This document shows positions 39,451-52,775 of a stretch of 64,000 bases of DNA, piece after piece. Every line of letters begins with the position of its first letter. Position 1 is the stretch's first letter. The translations under genes and the position numbers were made by a program. The stretch comes from Nomia melanderi (taxonomy: Eukaryota; Arthropoda; Insecta; Hymenoptera; Halictidae). The DNA is taken from positions 7,135,501 to 7,199,500 of the forward strand of contig NC_135007.1 in assembly GCF_051020985.1 (NCBI RefSeq), given 5' to 3'. Under the pieces are notes generated by a model. The model searched no databases, had not been told where the DNA came from, and was given only the letters and a program-made list of their open reading frames with translations.

Positions 39451-39683
39451 TTAACCGCTTGGTATATTTGAAGGGTGAGGATTTTAAACAAAATTTAACA
39501 AGCATAAACATTACTCAACTCTTTTGAATTAAAATTAAACATTATTCTTCTGTAATCAATAATTATACTTTAGAGCAAACGAATATGTGGAATATGCTTT
39601 TTTCTCTTTTTCAATAAATTATTAATGGCCAAGTAATTGTATCGATCACAATTGAGAAAGAAATCATAGGACAAGGGATTTAA
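39451..39683 (+). mobile_element. TTAA-flanked MITE-like element, family A, copy 2
   Basis: TTAA ends at 39451 and 39680. The right half is close to copy 1 (AATAAATTATTAATGG, then TTGAGAAAGAAAT, then the TTAA end). The left end is more diverged from copy 3. Length 233 bp, no coding capacity. Confidence 0.55.
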
Positions 39684-42300
39684 AAAAATGTATATTCAGG
39701 GACAGAAGGGTTAAATCGCTACTGGTTACTAAGCACCCGAGAGCCCAGCCCAAAAGATTTTTATCCCTCTAAGCGATTCACCAAGGGCTAACATGACTTA
39801 CACAGGTGCCTCGGTGACGAATCACGATAACGAACGGTGTCCCTTATCTAACAACGTGAAACACGGAATATTTTAATCGCGTTATAGGGGATTTTACTGT
39901 ATTCCTCGGAATCGTTCGTGTCTTTCCTTTTTTCCATCTCCCTCTTTCGTTAGTTTTTCGAGTGATTCCTTGTACCTTGACTGAACGTTGCGTTTCCATC
40001 GCGATTCCTGCTCGCCCGGGCAATTTGCTCACCTTGACGCGCATGCCACTCTAACCACGCGAGTTTACGTACGCGTAACAGTGTGGGCCGGGCTACGTGT
40101 GCACACGTGTTGGACACGTGGTAGCACTCGCGAGAGCCGCTACAAACGCCGGGCGAAACATCTCCGGGCTCCCGGCACTCTTATTATTGCTAAACGCGTC
40201 ATCATTAAATAAATTGGCCTGCTCTCTCAGCGCTGCGCGCGTTGCCGTTGCCGTCACGTATCTTATCCACCCCTCGTTCTTACCCTCCTCTTTGTTTTTG
40301 CGTTATCGCGGGCTCCGTCTCGATGCTTCGCGCCTCCCGTTCGACGTATCTCGAACTGGAACGGTCCGCGCTGCGCGCTTCGTAATTACCGTGGCAACTG
40401 AGAAGGTGATAATTTTATGCGAACCACCGAGCCCTTCTAGCGAAATATAAAATCGTACGTACCGGAGTTGGCGGCTGATAATTTTCATTTTTGGCGCCGT
40501 TTTTATCCCTCGCGGGAATTCGCTTGAAGAACTCAAGATTCAGGTGGCGAGGAACTGCGGTGTGTTGTTAGCGTATTCCGAGGAACGGAAGGCGTTCAGG
40601 GATCTTTAATTAATTAGTTCAGTTCGAAATAGCTTTTATGAAAATAACGAGCACTTCCGAAAAAAGTAACCGTGCTGGTTTTTATTTGGTATTAATGAAC
40701 TTGGTCGTTGCAGGATGGTTTCACAGTCACCAGGAAAATTTCTCCTTTCAAACCAGATTAACATTTACGACCAGAGTCCCGTCACGTTTGGATATTAATA
40801 TTCATGAACAGTTGTAATTTGCCGTGTAAGTCCGTGGTCTGGTGTAAGACATGCGGGAAAATTCCGCGTAGTTGAAATGCCGTTCGCGAAAAAGAAGAGT
40901 TCGCCACCACCGTTGGATTACCTTTCATCAAGGTATTACGCATCCGCTTAATTCCGGAATCTCGCGGATCGGCCTACAAAATTCTGGATTTACATAAACA
41001 CATGCGATTCGGCGATTAGTCTGTCGGGGTCTTAATGCGGGGAGTATTAACGAGGAGCCGGGATTGAGCAACCAGTTGAATTTGACCTGACTGCGGTAAA
41101 CGTGGCGGGCATAATTTAATTTAAGATCGGTCGGGGAAGCTAACGACGCTGTGGTCGTTAAGTAACGGATACATCTTGCATGGCCAGAGGAACCGTGGAC
41201 ACGGCAAAAATGACGGAGCTTAATAAGATTCGTGAGATGGTTATCGGTTGGTGGACCGTATAAGGACGCTGCAGTGCGTGTACGAGCCGGCATTATCCTA
41301 CAAAGTGTCGATTAGCCGTGACAACGATATCGCATATGGAGTTACGTTAGCAGCCTGCAAGATGTTTGCCCAGCAGGCGGCCAGAAAATGGACCTACGAG
41401 ACGAGACGCGACGCGACACGTATTCGCCCCTTGACAGTTTAGCTCGTCGCCTTCGCCCGTTTCAATACGGGGCCACTGCGATCGAACGATGATACGTAAT
41501 CTGATTTCTCGGGCTCGGGTTTATTAAGAGCAACGATGGGATCGGATTATGGTATCTCGTTTCAATTACTAGCGGTGGCCTCTTTGTCTCCACGAAGATT
41601 GATCGCTTTTCGTTAGGTATTAGAGATACGCTCAGTCGCATCGAATTTTGACCTCTTGACTCTGGGATCAGTGTTGCGTACACTTAGATTCGGCGATTAA
41701 CTCGATGGGATTATTCGTTTTTCGATTTAAAATGGTTTTAATCATTGGTAGTGGAATTATACATGAAGAAATTACTCTAGTTACCAATTTCGGTTTTCAT
41801 CAATTAGTTTATCAAAGTTCGTATGTTTCTACACAGGTTGTCGTTGAAATGTGGAAGCTGCAGAGACGTTAACAGCAGACCCTGTCCCTAAATTGCTGGG
41901 TGCCCTGAGTCTAGGTGACCCTCCAAGTTGAACCCCCACTTTTCCATTCATGATACCTTGATATCATACCCTGAACCTGTTGTATACTATTAATAGCCCC
42001 TATAATAGTTAGTCTAATTATATTAACTTGTATTGGGAGCAGTTGCCCTTTCAACACGTGTTTGCCGTCACAACAAGGTTAAGCAGCTTATTTCTAAAGA
42101 ATATATTGTTATTTCCTTAATGCTACTCCCTTTAGTTACCCTATTCGACATAAACGATCATACACAATAGTTCCTGTTGCTTTTGTCTTGATGAGGGAGA
42201 AGAGATTTAGATCAGGGTGTAACACTGACAAGAAGGGGTTACGAGGAGATCGACAGTGTGATTATGAACAGGAAACATATTTCTCAAGCTCATTATTTCT
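39684..42300. other. Mixed intron, no gene seen
   Basis: A CpG-rich stretch at about 39990-40600 has chance frames. A C-rich, G-poor stretch at 41880-42000 is unlike its surroundings. Nothing is recognisable as gene or repeat. Confidence 0.4.
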
Positions 42301-43320
42301 CTATTCCTTCAAACAAAAACGAAGCAATCATAATTTCAATCTTCATGCTCCCAAAAGGAACTTCAAACAAACAAGCTACTTTTCCACATCTCATTATTGC
42401 ACACAAATGAAATCCGCACAGATGAAACCTCCTCAAATCCACAAAAATCCCAATGCATAGTTCCCCAATAAAGAGTTGCCGAGCAAAAAGCACGTTCGGA
42501 AGAGAACGGTGAGATTATAAAGAAACTTGTCGGAGATCCGCTTCGGTCGGTAATCGAAGTTGTACGGTTCGCGGGTGCGGAAACCACTCAAGAATCTAAG
42601 AGGACCAACGTAGAGTTATGCTAACGAGGCCGGCGATTTGCGTTCCAGTCTGTTTATCGTGGTGCTGCAGCCCCCTCGAGTCGACGCGCGATTGGCAGAA
42701 CGAGATTAGACCGCTCGCGAGCCGTCGCGATAAGCCCATTGTTGCCCGGTCTCGTTCGCTTTTAACGGCGGCGCGCAAAAGTGCGCCGCGGCCGGGGCTC
42801 CCCCGACGTGGTTTTCAGGTATCGCAGCGGATTCACCGACGCTGCGGAAATCCCGGCGAGTTCTCGTCCATCGTGGCTTTTCACTGATTTTCCGCTACAT
42901 ACGCGCGCCGTTTAACGACGCCCGGTTAAGCGTTATCAGCGGCCCGAACGAACTGCCTGGCTTTCCTTTCATTATGCCATCGTTATTGCCCCGACCTAAC
43001 AATCGACTGATAAAAAGGCGTTCGTTTAATGACGCTTCAGCAAAAGATCACTCGTTCCAGGATATACTGCAGGTGTTTGTTCTTCCTTAACTAGCTGACT
43101 TCCAGCTTGTTCTGGGTTTTTTATTCGTGCCACTGTCGTACATGCTGCTGCAATTATTAGCTTAATTGTTTTATTTATTCGTACCGTGAGGTTGTTGTAG
43201 TATCTTTTGATTGATATTTCAACGGAGTTATTCATTAAATCATTTTGAACAGGTTTCCAGAGTGTTTCAAATATTTTTATTTTGGTCTTTCTGAATTAAT
43301 TTTTCATTGTCCTTTTTGTG
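42301..43320. other. GC-rich island with mirrored flanks (unit 10)
   Basis: The left flank 42301-42480 counts A71 C51 G16 T42. The right flank 43081-43320 counts A48 C37 G41 T114. The core is about 42520-43030. A weak juxtaposed splice-like site TTTTCAG|GTATCG lies at 42812-42824. Confidence 0.55.
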
Positions 43321-44460
43321 ATAAGTTTTATTTGTTTGAACTTTGGTAAACGACCGACATGACCAACGTGTGAATATGTAAAATAAGAGTAACTGGTGGT
43401 GCATAGTTTCACTTCCGACTTTAAGTAGACTACTTAATTACTCGCAATAATTTTATCGAACCAAGACTTTAATTGACTCTAATCCTCAGCTTTTTACTCG
43501 GCAAGTGTTTTTCGAACGAATTAAGCAGGATATAATGAAATACTACCGAGGATTATTGATAAAGTACACAGGATAACTGTCGTATTTTCTCATTTTTATT
43601 CAACGTGAATTATAAAGTACCAGCTACTGCGGACATATTTTGTTACGCATAAAATGAGTGAGTATGTAATTATCTAGGCTTCTGTCGCACGGTGCCACGG
43701 TTCGTTGACAAACGTGAATGAAAAGACGTGAAAGCGCACGTTGACCCGATTCCGTGTATAAATATGATTCGTATATCTATGCGCGTTTCCTGACAATGAA
43801 AAATATTCGAAAGCAGGCAACAGAGTATCTAACGGATTGTTTATGGCTGCCATTTAAAATACAAAAGAGTAGCGAAAATTATCTTGATTCAACAAAGTAG
43901 AAATGGAAAAAAAGGAGTATCCCGTAACCAATCATTTTACACTTTCTCTTTTGCATATCGTTCCGAAGCGACCGCGAACGATTAAAAGGAGTCAAGAACC
44001 GACTTCCTGAAACCATGCCGTGCTTGTCCATTTACAAACATTGTGAATGCATATGCAATCGCTCATTTTATCATCCGCACCGGCGTGGCGCGCATACCGT
44101 GCGTCGCTGCTTATCGCGCTTTACAGGTAGAACGGACAACTAGAATAGCACCAACGGTTCTGTATAACAATAAACGCAACGTTGTGTTTAAATTTAGCTA
44201 TTAAGGTTAAGTTTTATAGCTTGTATGTTATAGCGCCAGTTACTCGAAATAACTACATTCAAGCTCATATATTATCATGTCGCTATAAATACACCGCTCT
44301 GAATAGACGGTCGCTAACTTCTATTACGTTATCCCCCGGCAAAGACATTCAATAACGCAAAAATCTCATCGCGCCGCCGCACAATGGCGCATTAACTCCT
44401 CGAGAACCGCGGCTAAAATATTTCTGAGCAGCTTTACGTTTCCCGATAATCCCGGATTAA
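43321..44460. other. AT-rich spacer, nothing recognised
   Basis: AT-rich sequence with a few CpG-rich patches near 44080-44120. No gene or repeat is supported. Confidence 0.4.
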
Positions 44461-44942
44461 ATCAAGCTTCCCCCAGTTCTACCCACACGATCACGTCCGA
44501 TCTTCCCAGAAAACGTTACAACCGTACAATCTAATTTCCCTTTCACCGACGTTGCGACTACAACGCGCTTTTTGTTCGCAGCAGGTGATGATCCATCATC
44601 GCCGATATAAATCGAGCGTACAACAAAGATCCTTGAAACACCGCTCGTAACCAACAGGTGATACAATTAAAATTCACAAGAACAACCGGTGCATTTGACG
44701 TTTTTATAACTCCGCGAAGAAAGAACGGAAAAAAGAATGCGACCGGGAAAGAGGGAGAATTACGAACCAGTCATTTTAACTGCTTGGCAGAATCCGGTGT
44801 AAAAATAGAAGTCCAGTAGCGCCGGTTGCCGAGGTGTTAAATATACAGTGCCCTTTTACGTCTAGAAATAGAGTCGTTCTTTCGAATTATCGGTGCCCGT
44901 AATTCAAACGTGTAATTATAAAATAATAGCGGTTACGGGTGA

Positions 44943-44958
44943 GGGGGGGGGGGGGGGG
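44943..44958 (+). repeat. G16 homopolymer
   Basis: Sixteen consecutive G at the left edge of an island core. Its length is prone to sequencing error. Confidence 0.9.
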
Positions 44959-45700
44959 CGAGAAACCGGTATCTTCGGTCAGCGGGAGGGACGACCAGCA
45001 TCGGAATTGGCCGCGTAAGAACGGCGCGCGGTTCCGGCGTTCGAAAAATTCATCTCAGGGGCGAGGAAGAGAGAAAGAGAAAGAGAGACAGAGAGCAGGG
45101 ACCGCGGGTCGTGTTTACGACCGCGAGGCAATTTCCTCCGGGGCGTGGGGCAAATATTTTCTTTCTTATCAATCGGGGCTCACGGCATCAATCTTGTTTT
45201 CCCCGTGTCCCGGCCCCGGCCGCGTCAGAAGGAAACGTACGATTCACCGGGACGGTTTTTGCGGTCCGGCTAATGGTTTCCGCGATACGATCGAAGGGAT
45301 CGCCCCGAGGTCGTATCTTTATAGCGCGTGCAATGACTCCTTTACCCTGCAGTGCACCGCCATGCACTGCCCTCATAAATCCGTCAACCAAACATCATTA
45401 ACTTGGTGTTATTGGTGCTTGGCCGCGACTGGCGCGGCAGCCCGGCCGGTTGCGAACAGACCTCGCTATTCTCGACTTACGGCCGCGGCTGATGAATCAA
45501 GACAGCAGCCGCGAGCTCGCGATTTCCATCGTTTCGAGGGGGAACGCTCCTCTTGATCCGAACGATCTAGTAATTCAACGTGATCAAGGCACGCTGGTTT
45601 ACCTTTGGCGCACGATATTCCTGCGCCACCGTGAGACTTGATCGATGTCTTCTTGCGCATTCGGGATGGGATTCTTGGCTCCCTGTTGCTTGGGCTTTCC

Positions 45701-45740
45701 ACTGATTTGGTTGTTTTTTTCTGGTTTCAGGTAAGCTTTG
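45701..45740 (+). promoter_or_regulatory. Candidate recursive splice site (ratchet point)
   Basis: The pyrimidine-rich TTGTTTTTTTCTGGTTTCAG (45711-45730) ends in a consensus 3' splice site and is followed at once by GTAAGC, a strong 5' splice site (only the last base departs from GTAAGT). A branchpoint-like CTGAT lies at 45702-45706, 25 nt before the AG. Such zero-length-exon sites remove very long Drosophila introns in steps. This one lies 44 kb into the presumed intron on the same strand. It is seen in sequence only; use is not shown. Confidence 0.55.
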
Positions 45741-46620
45741 ATTCAGCGATGAGGATATGAGGTGTCTGGAGCCTGGTGATGGTTGAATTAGTACGTGCAC
45801 AGGTCTGTAATGAGTTATTTTGTTGAATTATATTGAAGCTAGTTTTAGAGGATCATCGATGCGACGTTTTAGTCAAATTGTTTACTGGTTTGCAAGTATC
45901 AAGTTCATACGGTATATGATTGGCACTAAAAGTATTGCAAATTGTTTAAATTTTTAATTTCTATACATTTTCTTAATATTTTTTTGTGTAATGAAACACT
46001 GAAAGATGAACAAAGCTGGTGAACAGGAAAAGTGATAAAAACACACCATATTTTATAAATTCCACTGCATAAAAAGTCGAACAGCAGTCGCTCGGAAAGC
46101 GGTAAACTCGCTGCAACGCCCGGATCTGCGTTTGATCGGTCGATTTTTTCCCATGCCAACCATAAGTAACAGTAATAAACTGACGCCGGTGATTTGCGCG
46201 AGATGGTAAGTTACTGAAACTCGTCCGGGATCGGCGAATGCGGAATGTGCAAGGCCCCTGTTAAAATAATTCGCCGACAGGCGAGATTACGTGGTGGCCG
46301 GGGTTTATCGTCGCGCACTCCCCTCATCCGGATATCGATTATCGTGAATTACAATTTCCTGCAACGCCGCCGCCGTCGACCGCGGCCCGACTTTCCCACA
46401 AACGTGCGCCACGCTGGCAGAAATGAGACAACGTGTAAGTACTGGGTGATCCTCTCGTTAATGGCCTCGAAAGAAAGCGGTCGATCTGCTCAATCACGCC
46501 AGGCAGGTTTAATTAATTAATGAAAGTGGTTTTAGTTTCAGTTTCAATGTCTTTTAATTTTCGCTTTTTTAGTATTTAAAAGATCACTATACAATTTATC
46601 CTCTCCTAGCAAATGTTTTG

Positions 46621-47119
46621 AATTCTTCAAAAAACTCTCAAAGTCTACAGAGCTGATAAGAGTAGCCACAAGTGGAGTCAATATAAATCCGAAAAATCAC
46701 AATTAGAAATGCCACAAATCGACTGTACAGTTTTGATACCGAACAGATCCACGTCCCTCTGAACCCCACCTAAATTAGAGATCAGCAACCCTAAATTTAT
46801 GACCCTAGCTTAACTAAACAAATCAAATTTACCCATAAACAATTTCAGTTTAACATTTTCTATTCTTCCTTCTTGCAGGTCTTTGCAAAACCTTCCAAAC
46901 TTTACAAACAAATCCCACTTGACTAAAAGAAGGTTATCTACCTTAGAGGATTATCCTGTATCCACATACTCAACCGAGTAACCCGTGTCCCGGTCGTACG
47001 TCCTGTTCCCGAAGCAACAACCGACGACGTACTTCGCCCCCGGCCCGCTGGCTTTTACAACGGGAATCGGTTGACGTCTTACGATCCGACAGTAAAACGG
47101 AGCGGTAAAGTGAACGAAC

Positions 47120-47155
<36 letters not shown>

Positions 47156-47880
47156 GCGAGCGCAATCGAAAATGGAAGTCAAACATACAGAGACCGCTAA
47201 AGATTTTACGGGTTACCGGAGGCGTTCACGGAACGCGTGTGTCACGATGATGCATCAACGGGTCGACAGTTATGCCGCTCTCACCTTACCCGTGGCCCGT
47301 CCACGCACCATTTGTATATTCGTCATTGCCGTTTCTGCGCGCCAGATGCGAACGAGCGACCAGGGTGTCCTGCCGGCGCAGCGTTTCAGTGCGCCTCCTG
47401 ATACTCGCTCAGGTATCCGCGCCTCGCGCAGGTTTCACGGCCCAGTGTCTGTACCCTGGGACGGCGTTGGTCGTTCGACGATCACGGGTTACGTCTGTAT
47501 TTCCACCAGGGAATTTTTCTTCGCCGCCTTACGATCCGGCTGAATCATGCGAACCGGTGGATGCTTGAGTCACTCGCAGCTGGACGTGGGAAGATGTTAC
47601 TTGGAGCGCGGGACACGGAACTGTGGTTTATGTAATTTTCGATGCTGCTAGCTTGTTGTTCGATGCAGCCGCAGGAATGTTATGTTTGGTTTTGTTTCTG
47701 GGATACGGAGTTTCTTTACATTTTCTTGTATGTTTTATTGCCGTGTTGCGTAGTGAGATGTTATCACACGTTGGCATGTACTTTTTGTTGTTTAGGATAT
47801 TTGAGTCAGTTTTCTTTTGTGATTTGAGTATTTGAGTATTTGTTCGGATAACAAAATTTGAATCTACTTTAATGTTTGTT
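46621..47880. other. GC-rich island with mirrored flanks (unit 12)
   Basis: The left flank 46621-46980 counts A133 C88 G42 T97. The right flank 47641-47880 counts A45 C27 G57 T111. The core is about 46970-47580. A very good acceptor-like site TTCTTCCTTCTTGCAG ends at 46878, but the frame after it is not recognisable and no matching donor was found. Confidence 0.6.
47121..47154 (+). repeat. (CGTG)n microsatellite
   Basis: CGTG repeated about eight times, leading into CGCGCGAG. It is alternating purine-pyrimidine DNA. Confidence 0.9.
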
Positions 47881-49302
47881 TTTTACTTGTGCCAATAGGA
47901 ATGGAGAAAATGGAGATTATTATGCTTGTGTTTCTGGTTGGAAGCACTATTAGTGTATGGTTTCAGTCACGAATGTCCAATTGTCATTGTTATGAGAAAT
48001 ATACAAGGATTATCGAATGTTGAAAAAGTCTGTTAGGTCTGGCAATCGCGGAACCGAGAATTTGCCTCTCTAATAAGTGGCTATCGACTGGAAACTGGGA
48101 TAACTCGTGTGAGTGAAAGCTAATGATTCGTTCCGAAGGAGAAAGTCGGAACTCGGGAACTGGCGGGCAATGACACACGTCTCTTGTCAGGTCGGTCCGG
48201 TCGCGCTGCCCGGTGCGAAGTTAAAAATCGTATCGCATGACTCACAATCGAACGCGTCGCAATTGTTAATCAGTCCGTGGTTCCATAAAATTTGTGGTAC
48301 CAGTTGTGATAACATTGCTGATAGACTTTCCATTGTGGGTGACTCATTCTTATTCTTCTCTGATAACGTGTTTAACCGGAACAAGCACTTCGTTTTTAGC
48401 ATAGTAGGATATTCAACGTGAAACCTTTATATTTGTATTCTTTGTTATCTTCGTAATGGTTGACGTAATCGTTACGTTTTTTTGGTAATATTAAAACAGT
48501 ATCTGCATCGAGTAATATTTCATTGATGATAGCCTTTAAGAGTCTTATTACTAAATTACAAATTTTATACACTTACTAAGTAAAGGCTACAATAATTATC
48601 AAACATTAGAATTTAAAAGTCCTTATCAATATCCAAGTAATTTATCGTCACTCACTCCATCAACTCACTCACTTTCAACAGTAAACGCAATTCCCAAAAA
48701 CTCTTCTCGAATCATGCCCAACCAACCGTTTCAAAAACATTTCGAATTCTTATGCCAAGGGCGCGAGCAACCCTCCAACATCAGAACATCGCTGCGACGT
48801 AAACGCTGCTGGAACAAGAGGCCCTTGATAAGCGTTTGTCCCAGGCTGGATTTTTCCGCGTCGGGATTCATTCCGCCGGTAATTATCAGCGGTGCTCACG
48901 ATAATAACATCGTTACCGGTACAAGCCGTAACAGCATAAATGTCACTTGCACCGCGTGACGCGGCGTTACCGTTCGTTCGCCCGCCGATCCGTTCGTTCC
49001 GTCGCTATATTTAATACGGTGATTAAAATGAACCGGGCGTTCATTAACACCGCATTCAACCCGACCTTTTCCTCTTTTTTTCTCGCTTCATTATCAATTT
49101 CCACTCGACCGGGCGTCGTTCGTTTTCCCGGAGCGGCCGTATCTCGCGGTTTCCGAATAGAAACACGACACAATTCCCGTGATTTGTTGCTCGATTAATG
49201 GAAGCATGCAGGGCCGTTCAATCGATCCAATATTCGCACGCTCTCCTCGCCCTCTGGTTTCCCTCTCTTTTCTTCCCCCCTCTGCCTCCACCCTTCCGTT
49301 GT

Positions 49303-49317
49303 CCCCCCCCCCCCCCC
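49303..49317 (+). repeat. C15 homopolymer
   Basis: Fifteen consecutive C inside a pyrimidine-rich stretch (about 49240-49340). Confidence 0.9.
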
Positions 49318-49550
49318 TCTCCCCCATCTTCCTGACTTTTTACCCGTGTGTCCCTCTCGACGTCGAATACGATATCATCGCTAATAGCAGCGACTCGTCG
49401 TTGCTGGCGGCGACGCGAGATCGCTTACGATATTTTCTCCGGAAGGTTTTAAGCGAGTCGCAGCCGAGGCTGCGCGGATCGATCGCCGGATAAACCGGCC
49501 GATAGACACAAAGCATTGTGGGTAGGACGATGCAACGGCATCCGAGAGCG

Positions 49551-49571
49551 CGGCGGCGGCGGCGGCGGCGG
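49551..49571 (+). repeat. (CGG)7 microsatellite
   Basis: CGG repeated seven times, in an island core. Confidence 0.9.
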
Positions 49572-50520
49572 TGTGCTCTCTCGACGGGCTCGCTTGCTCG
49601 CGTTCACCAATACCTTCTCAAGGCAAACAAAACGACGAACAAATGCTCGATACCATACTGATCCGCAGCACCAGGGACGTGCCTAGTGGCTTGATTCCGT
49701 TCTTCTTGGACTTTCTTTAGGATACGGCTTTCTTTCGTAGGCGATTGAACTTGACTCGATATTGGTCTTGAGGAGTTTACTTTGTCAGTTGGAGTTGATT
49801 TTTGGTTCGGGGTAGATGGGATGAAGAAGGCAACGTAAACGTTTGTAGAGTAATATAGGTGTTGTCAGGTTAAGGAAGTTTTGTGGAAGAATTTGGGAAA
49901 CGAAAATTGAGTAAAATTTGAATTTCTTTGTAACAGAGTTTAGTGAAATGAAGATGGAATGATACTATTCAATTTTGTTGAATTTGTAGAGAAATAAGTG
50001 TTGCTAAAAAAATATTAATATATTGAGAATTGAAATAGATGAGTAATACAAATTTCCTACTTGATTTTAGCTTGGTAAATAGTATACCAGCGTGAAAGGC
50101 AAACTGCGCTCGTTATTCCATATTTTATCATGAGAAAAACACGACCAGTCTGACTTGTCAGCGGTGTTATATTAAAGCCTGGTTTCCGTACAATTTCTGC
50201 TGACAGGGGATGAGTGGCAGCTAATCATAGTGTACGGATAATCGATAAGTTTAATTGTCTATTGAGTATTCCTGAAATGTACCGCCTTCCTCCGGAACGG
50301 GTAGTCATGTTCCGATTATTTCCATTTGTATCTTTTCTGAAAAACGTAATTTTAGTTAACAGTTGCAGCACGCAGCGTTTATTGACACGATAAACCTAAT
50401 ACATAGGTGGTACAGTAAACTCTTAAAAGCAGTGGTGCGTGACGTCCCTGTGGTTGCGAGTCGCTAATGTGCTTCTGTCATTTATTATACGACCGCAAAA
50501 GCCACAATACTTGTCCCAAA

Positions 50521-52020
50521 AGTGTACCAAGTTATTCCATAAATTCTTTATTCCCAACTTGTAGTACGTGTATCTTCACAAATTTACATCTACATCAAAC
50601 ATTCATTCCTCCTTGCTCAAGCTGATAATCGATAAAATTAAACTCTTTCCTCTAATGAAATTATCTTTTGATTGCAATGATCATAACCAAAATCGTTTTC
50701 AATGAGCAATCAAGACTATGCATCACAAAGAAAGATGTTCTCAGAAGAAAGCATCCCAAAATCTTGCAACAAGAAAGTTCTCAATCTCCAACAGAATCGC
50801 TAAAAAATAAAAAAAATCCTTTCACTCGAAATTTAAAAAATCCATACCAGGGAACAAATCAGAGAAATAGGTCTTGCGAACACGTGAAACTGCGGTATAC
50901 GTGTCTATACACGTAAGCTGCAATCAGTAATTCAGCGGCGTGTGGGAAATCGCGGAGCACTTTGACCGATCCGTTCCTGTAATAGAGTCCACCTCGATAC
51001 TGGTGCACGGAGTGCATCGTGCGTCTCTCTCTGTCTCTCACTCTCATGTCCCTCCTCCCTCCTTGTTTGCTGCAAACCCGGTGATTCCCTCTCTCTTCCT
51101 CTCTCTCATCGCTCTCTTCGTTCTATTCGTTCTATTCCAGAGCTCGTTATTGAATTTGTGCGTCGGGCGAACGAACCGACGATATCGCCTTTCAATATCG
51201 CTTCATTTGGCTCACGTTCATTCGATTTGCGGGAATATCTCTGACTGCCACCCCCTTCCATGCCCGCCAACGCCCGTCAACTGGTGCGGGGAACGGTAGG
51301 GATAGTCTAGCAGCGAGCGACAAGCGAACCCTCCCCGTAGCCGGCCTGCTCTCTTGTCATCGTACACCTCAGACTAATCCTTTTTAAATATTCCAATCGG
51401 AATCAAGCGGAAATTAATCGGATCTTCGGGCCCGTCTCCGTTGCTTTGCCCGCGGTCTCGCCTTTAAAGCTTTGTTCCCGGGGCTTCAATTTGTTCGAAC
51501 CGGAGGACCGATCGCCGATACCGTTCATTGAATCGTCAGTTAATTAAACGGCTTGTTACCGATCGCCGATACGCCAGCCGCTGATAGAAGTAAATTAGAT
51601 TTGCGTATCGTTACGAGACACGTTCGTGTCGAATCGTTAATAACTGTTAATCGACGGGTGCACCCCAGTCGCTAGGAACTTTGCTCCCTTGTCTCGTGCC
51701 ACGGTGAAAAATAAGGGTGGCATGGCTCGTGTGCGACAGTTTAATGAGCGCCTTGTTAATATTTGCATAATATTTTTTTCTTCAACAGATTGTTGGATAT
51801 GTTGCCCGTATTCGTCCTTTTGGGGGGATTAATCTTAGGTTGCGTCTTGGTAAATTATTTTTTAATGGCCCTCGTTTATTTTGTGCTTTTTGTGTTACTA
51901 CGTCGTTTTGTATTGGGCACTGGTATGAGTAATGGTAACTTTGAAACACCTGTTCGAGTCGTAATTTTATTTATAATAGTTCGAAATATTACACATGCAT
52001 TTGTGCTTCTGTGATGGTGA
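50521..52020. other. GC-rich island with mirrored flanks (unit 14)
   Basis: The left flank 50521-50820 counts A115 C64 G31 T90. The right flank 51781-52020 counts A50 C33 G54 T103. The core is about 50870-51740, with a pyrimidine-rich stretch at 51020-51130. The spacer 49981-50520 before it is plain AT-rich sequence. Confidence 0.6.
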
Positions 52021-52775
52021 AAGATGAGTTTATATTTCAGTGAAATATAAAATACGAAGTACGTAGAATGTTGCTACGGTTGTAACTTTAAACGTAATTA
52101 AACCGTTTCAATGAGAAAATGATATAGTTCAAACGAATCCAAGAAGGTTCGATCGACGCAGGGAAAGGTTGCATTGAAGCAGGCCTGTTGGAAGTATTAC
52201 AAGTATGTTCGGTGAATTGCGGAGGTTCGATCGGCATCACAGACAATGATTGGCACACGAGAAAGTTTGCAACACAATAGTCAGGTCGGGGAAGGTAGTC
52301 GAATCTCTGGCAAGTTGCGTGAGAGCTGCACCTGGCCGAACACATTTCAAATGCTTCGAAAGATATAGAACACGGTTTACGACTCAGCGTATTTTATCTT
52401 GGACCTGACGATCTCCTCCTATCTTAATTACATATCGCCATGCTGACGATGCCGCCGTATGATGCGCCACACTCTGCAATAATATCTTAGCGATGCCGAT
52501 AGCCTGCGTTTAGTACTGCGTGAAGTCCAAATTTTAATCGTGTATTCAGTATTACACCTCTTAAATTTGCTGTTTCTGTAGACTGAACCGAGAATAGCAT
52601 GTTTTCAAAACAGTACACTTCGTGTCATTCTTTTCATTTTTATTTCATTATGTTTAAAATCGTAATCAATATAATTTTATTGCCAAAAATTCAATTAGTT
52701 TCGAAGCCACATAGGTTTTGAGTTCCAATGGAACCTACAACATACAAGGTAGCAAGATAGTACAGACGTCTGTCC

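Larger units (their letters stand above)
44461..45840. other. GC-rich island with mirrored flanks (unit 11)
   Basis: The left flank 44461-44580 counts A30 C42 G16 T32. The right flank 45661-45840 counts A32 C24 G53 T71. The core, about 44940-45640, contains the longest chance frame outside exon 1 (44939-45556, 205 codons). That frame starts on a poly-G run and is arginine-rich without any domain. The candidate recursive splice site lies in the right flank. Confidence 0.55.
48541..49980. other. GC-rich island with mirrored flanks (unit 13)
   Basis: The left flank 48541-48720 counts A69 C43 G12 T56. The right flank 49681-49980 counts A78 C30 G82 T110. The core, about 48760-49640, has a pyrimidine stretch, C15 (49303-49317) and (CGG)7 (49551-49571). 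Confidence 0.6.

Noticed and set aside
44939..45556. 205-codon frame in the unit 11 core
   Set aside because: It begins on the G16 run, is arginine- and serine-rich with no domain, and GC-rich DNA lacks stop codons by chance.
46850..46980. Strong acceptor-like site TTCTTCCTTCTTGCAG at 46878
   Set aside because: The in-phase frame gives no MBD continuation and ends at a stop without a donor. The adjoining GTCTTT is too weak for a ratchet point.
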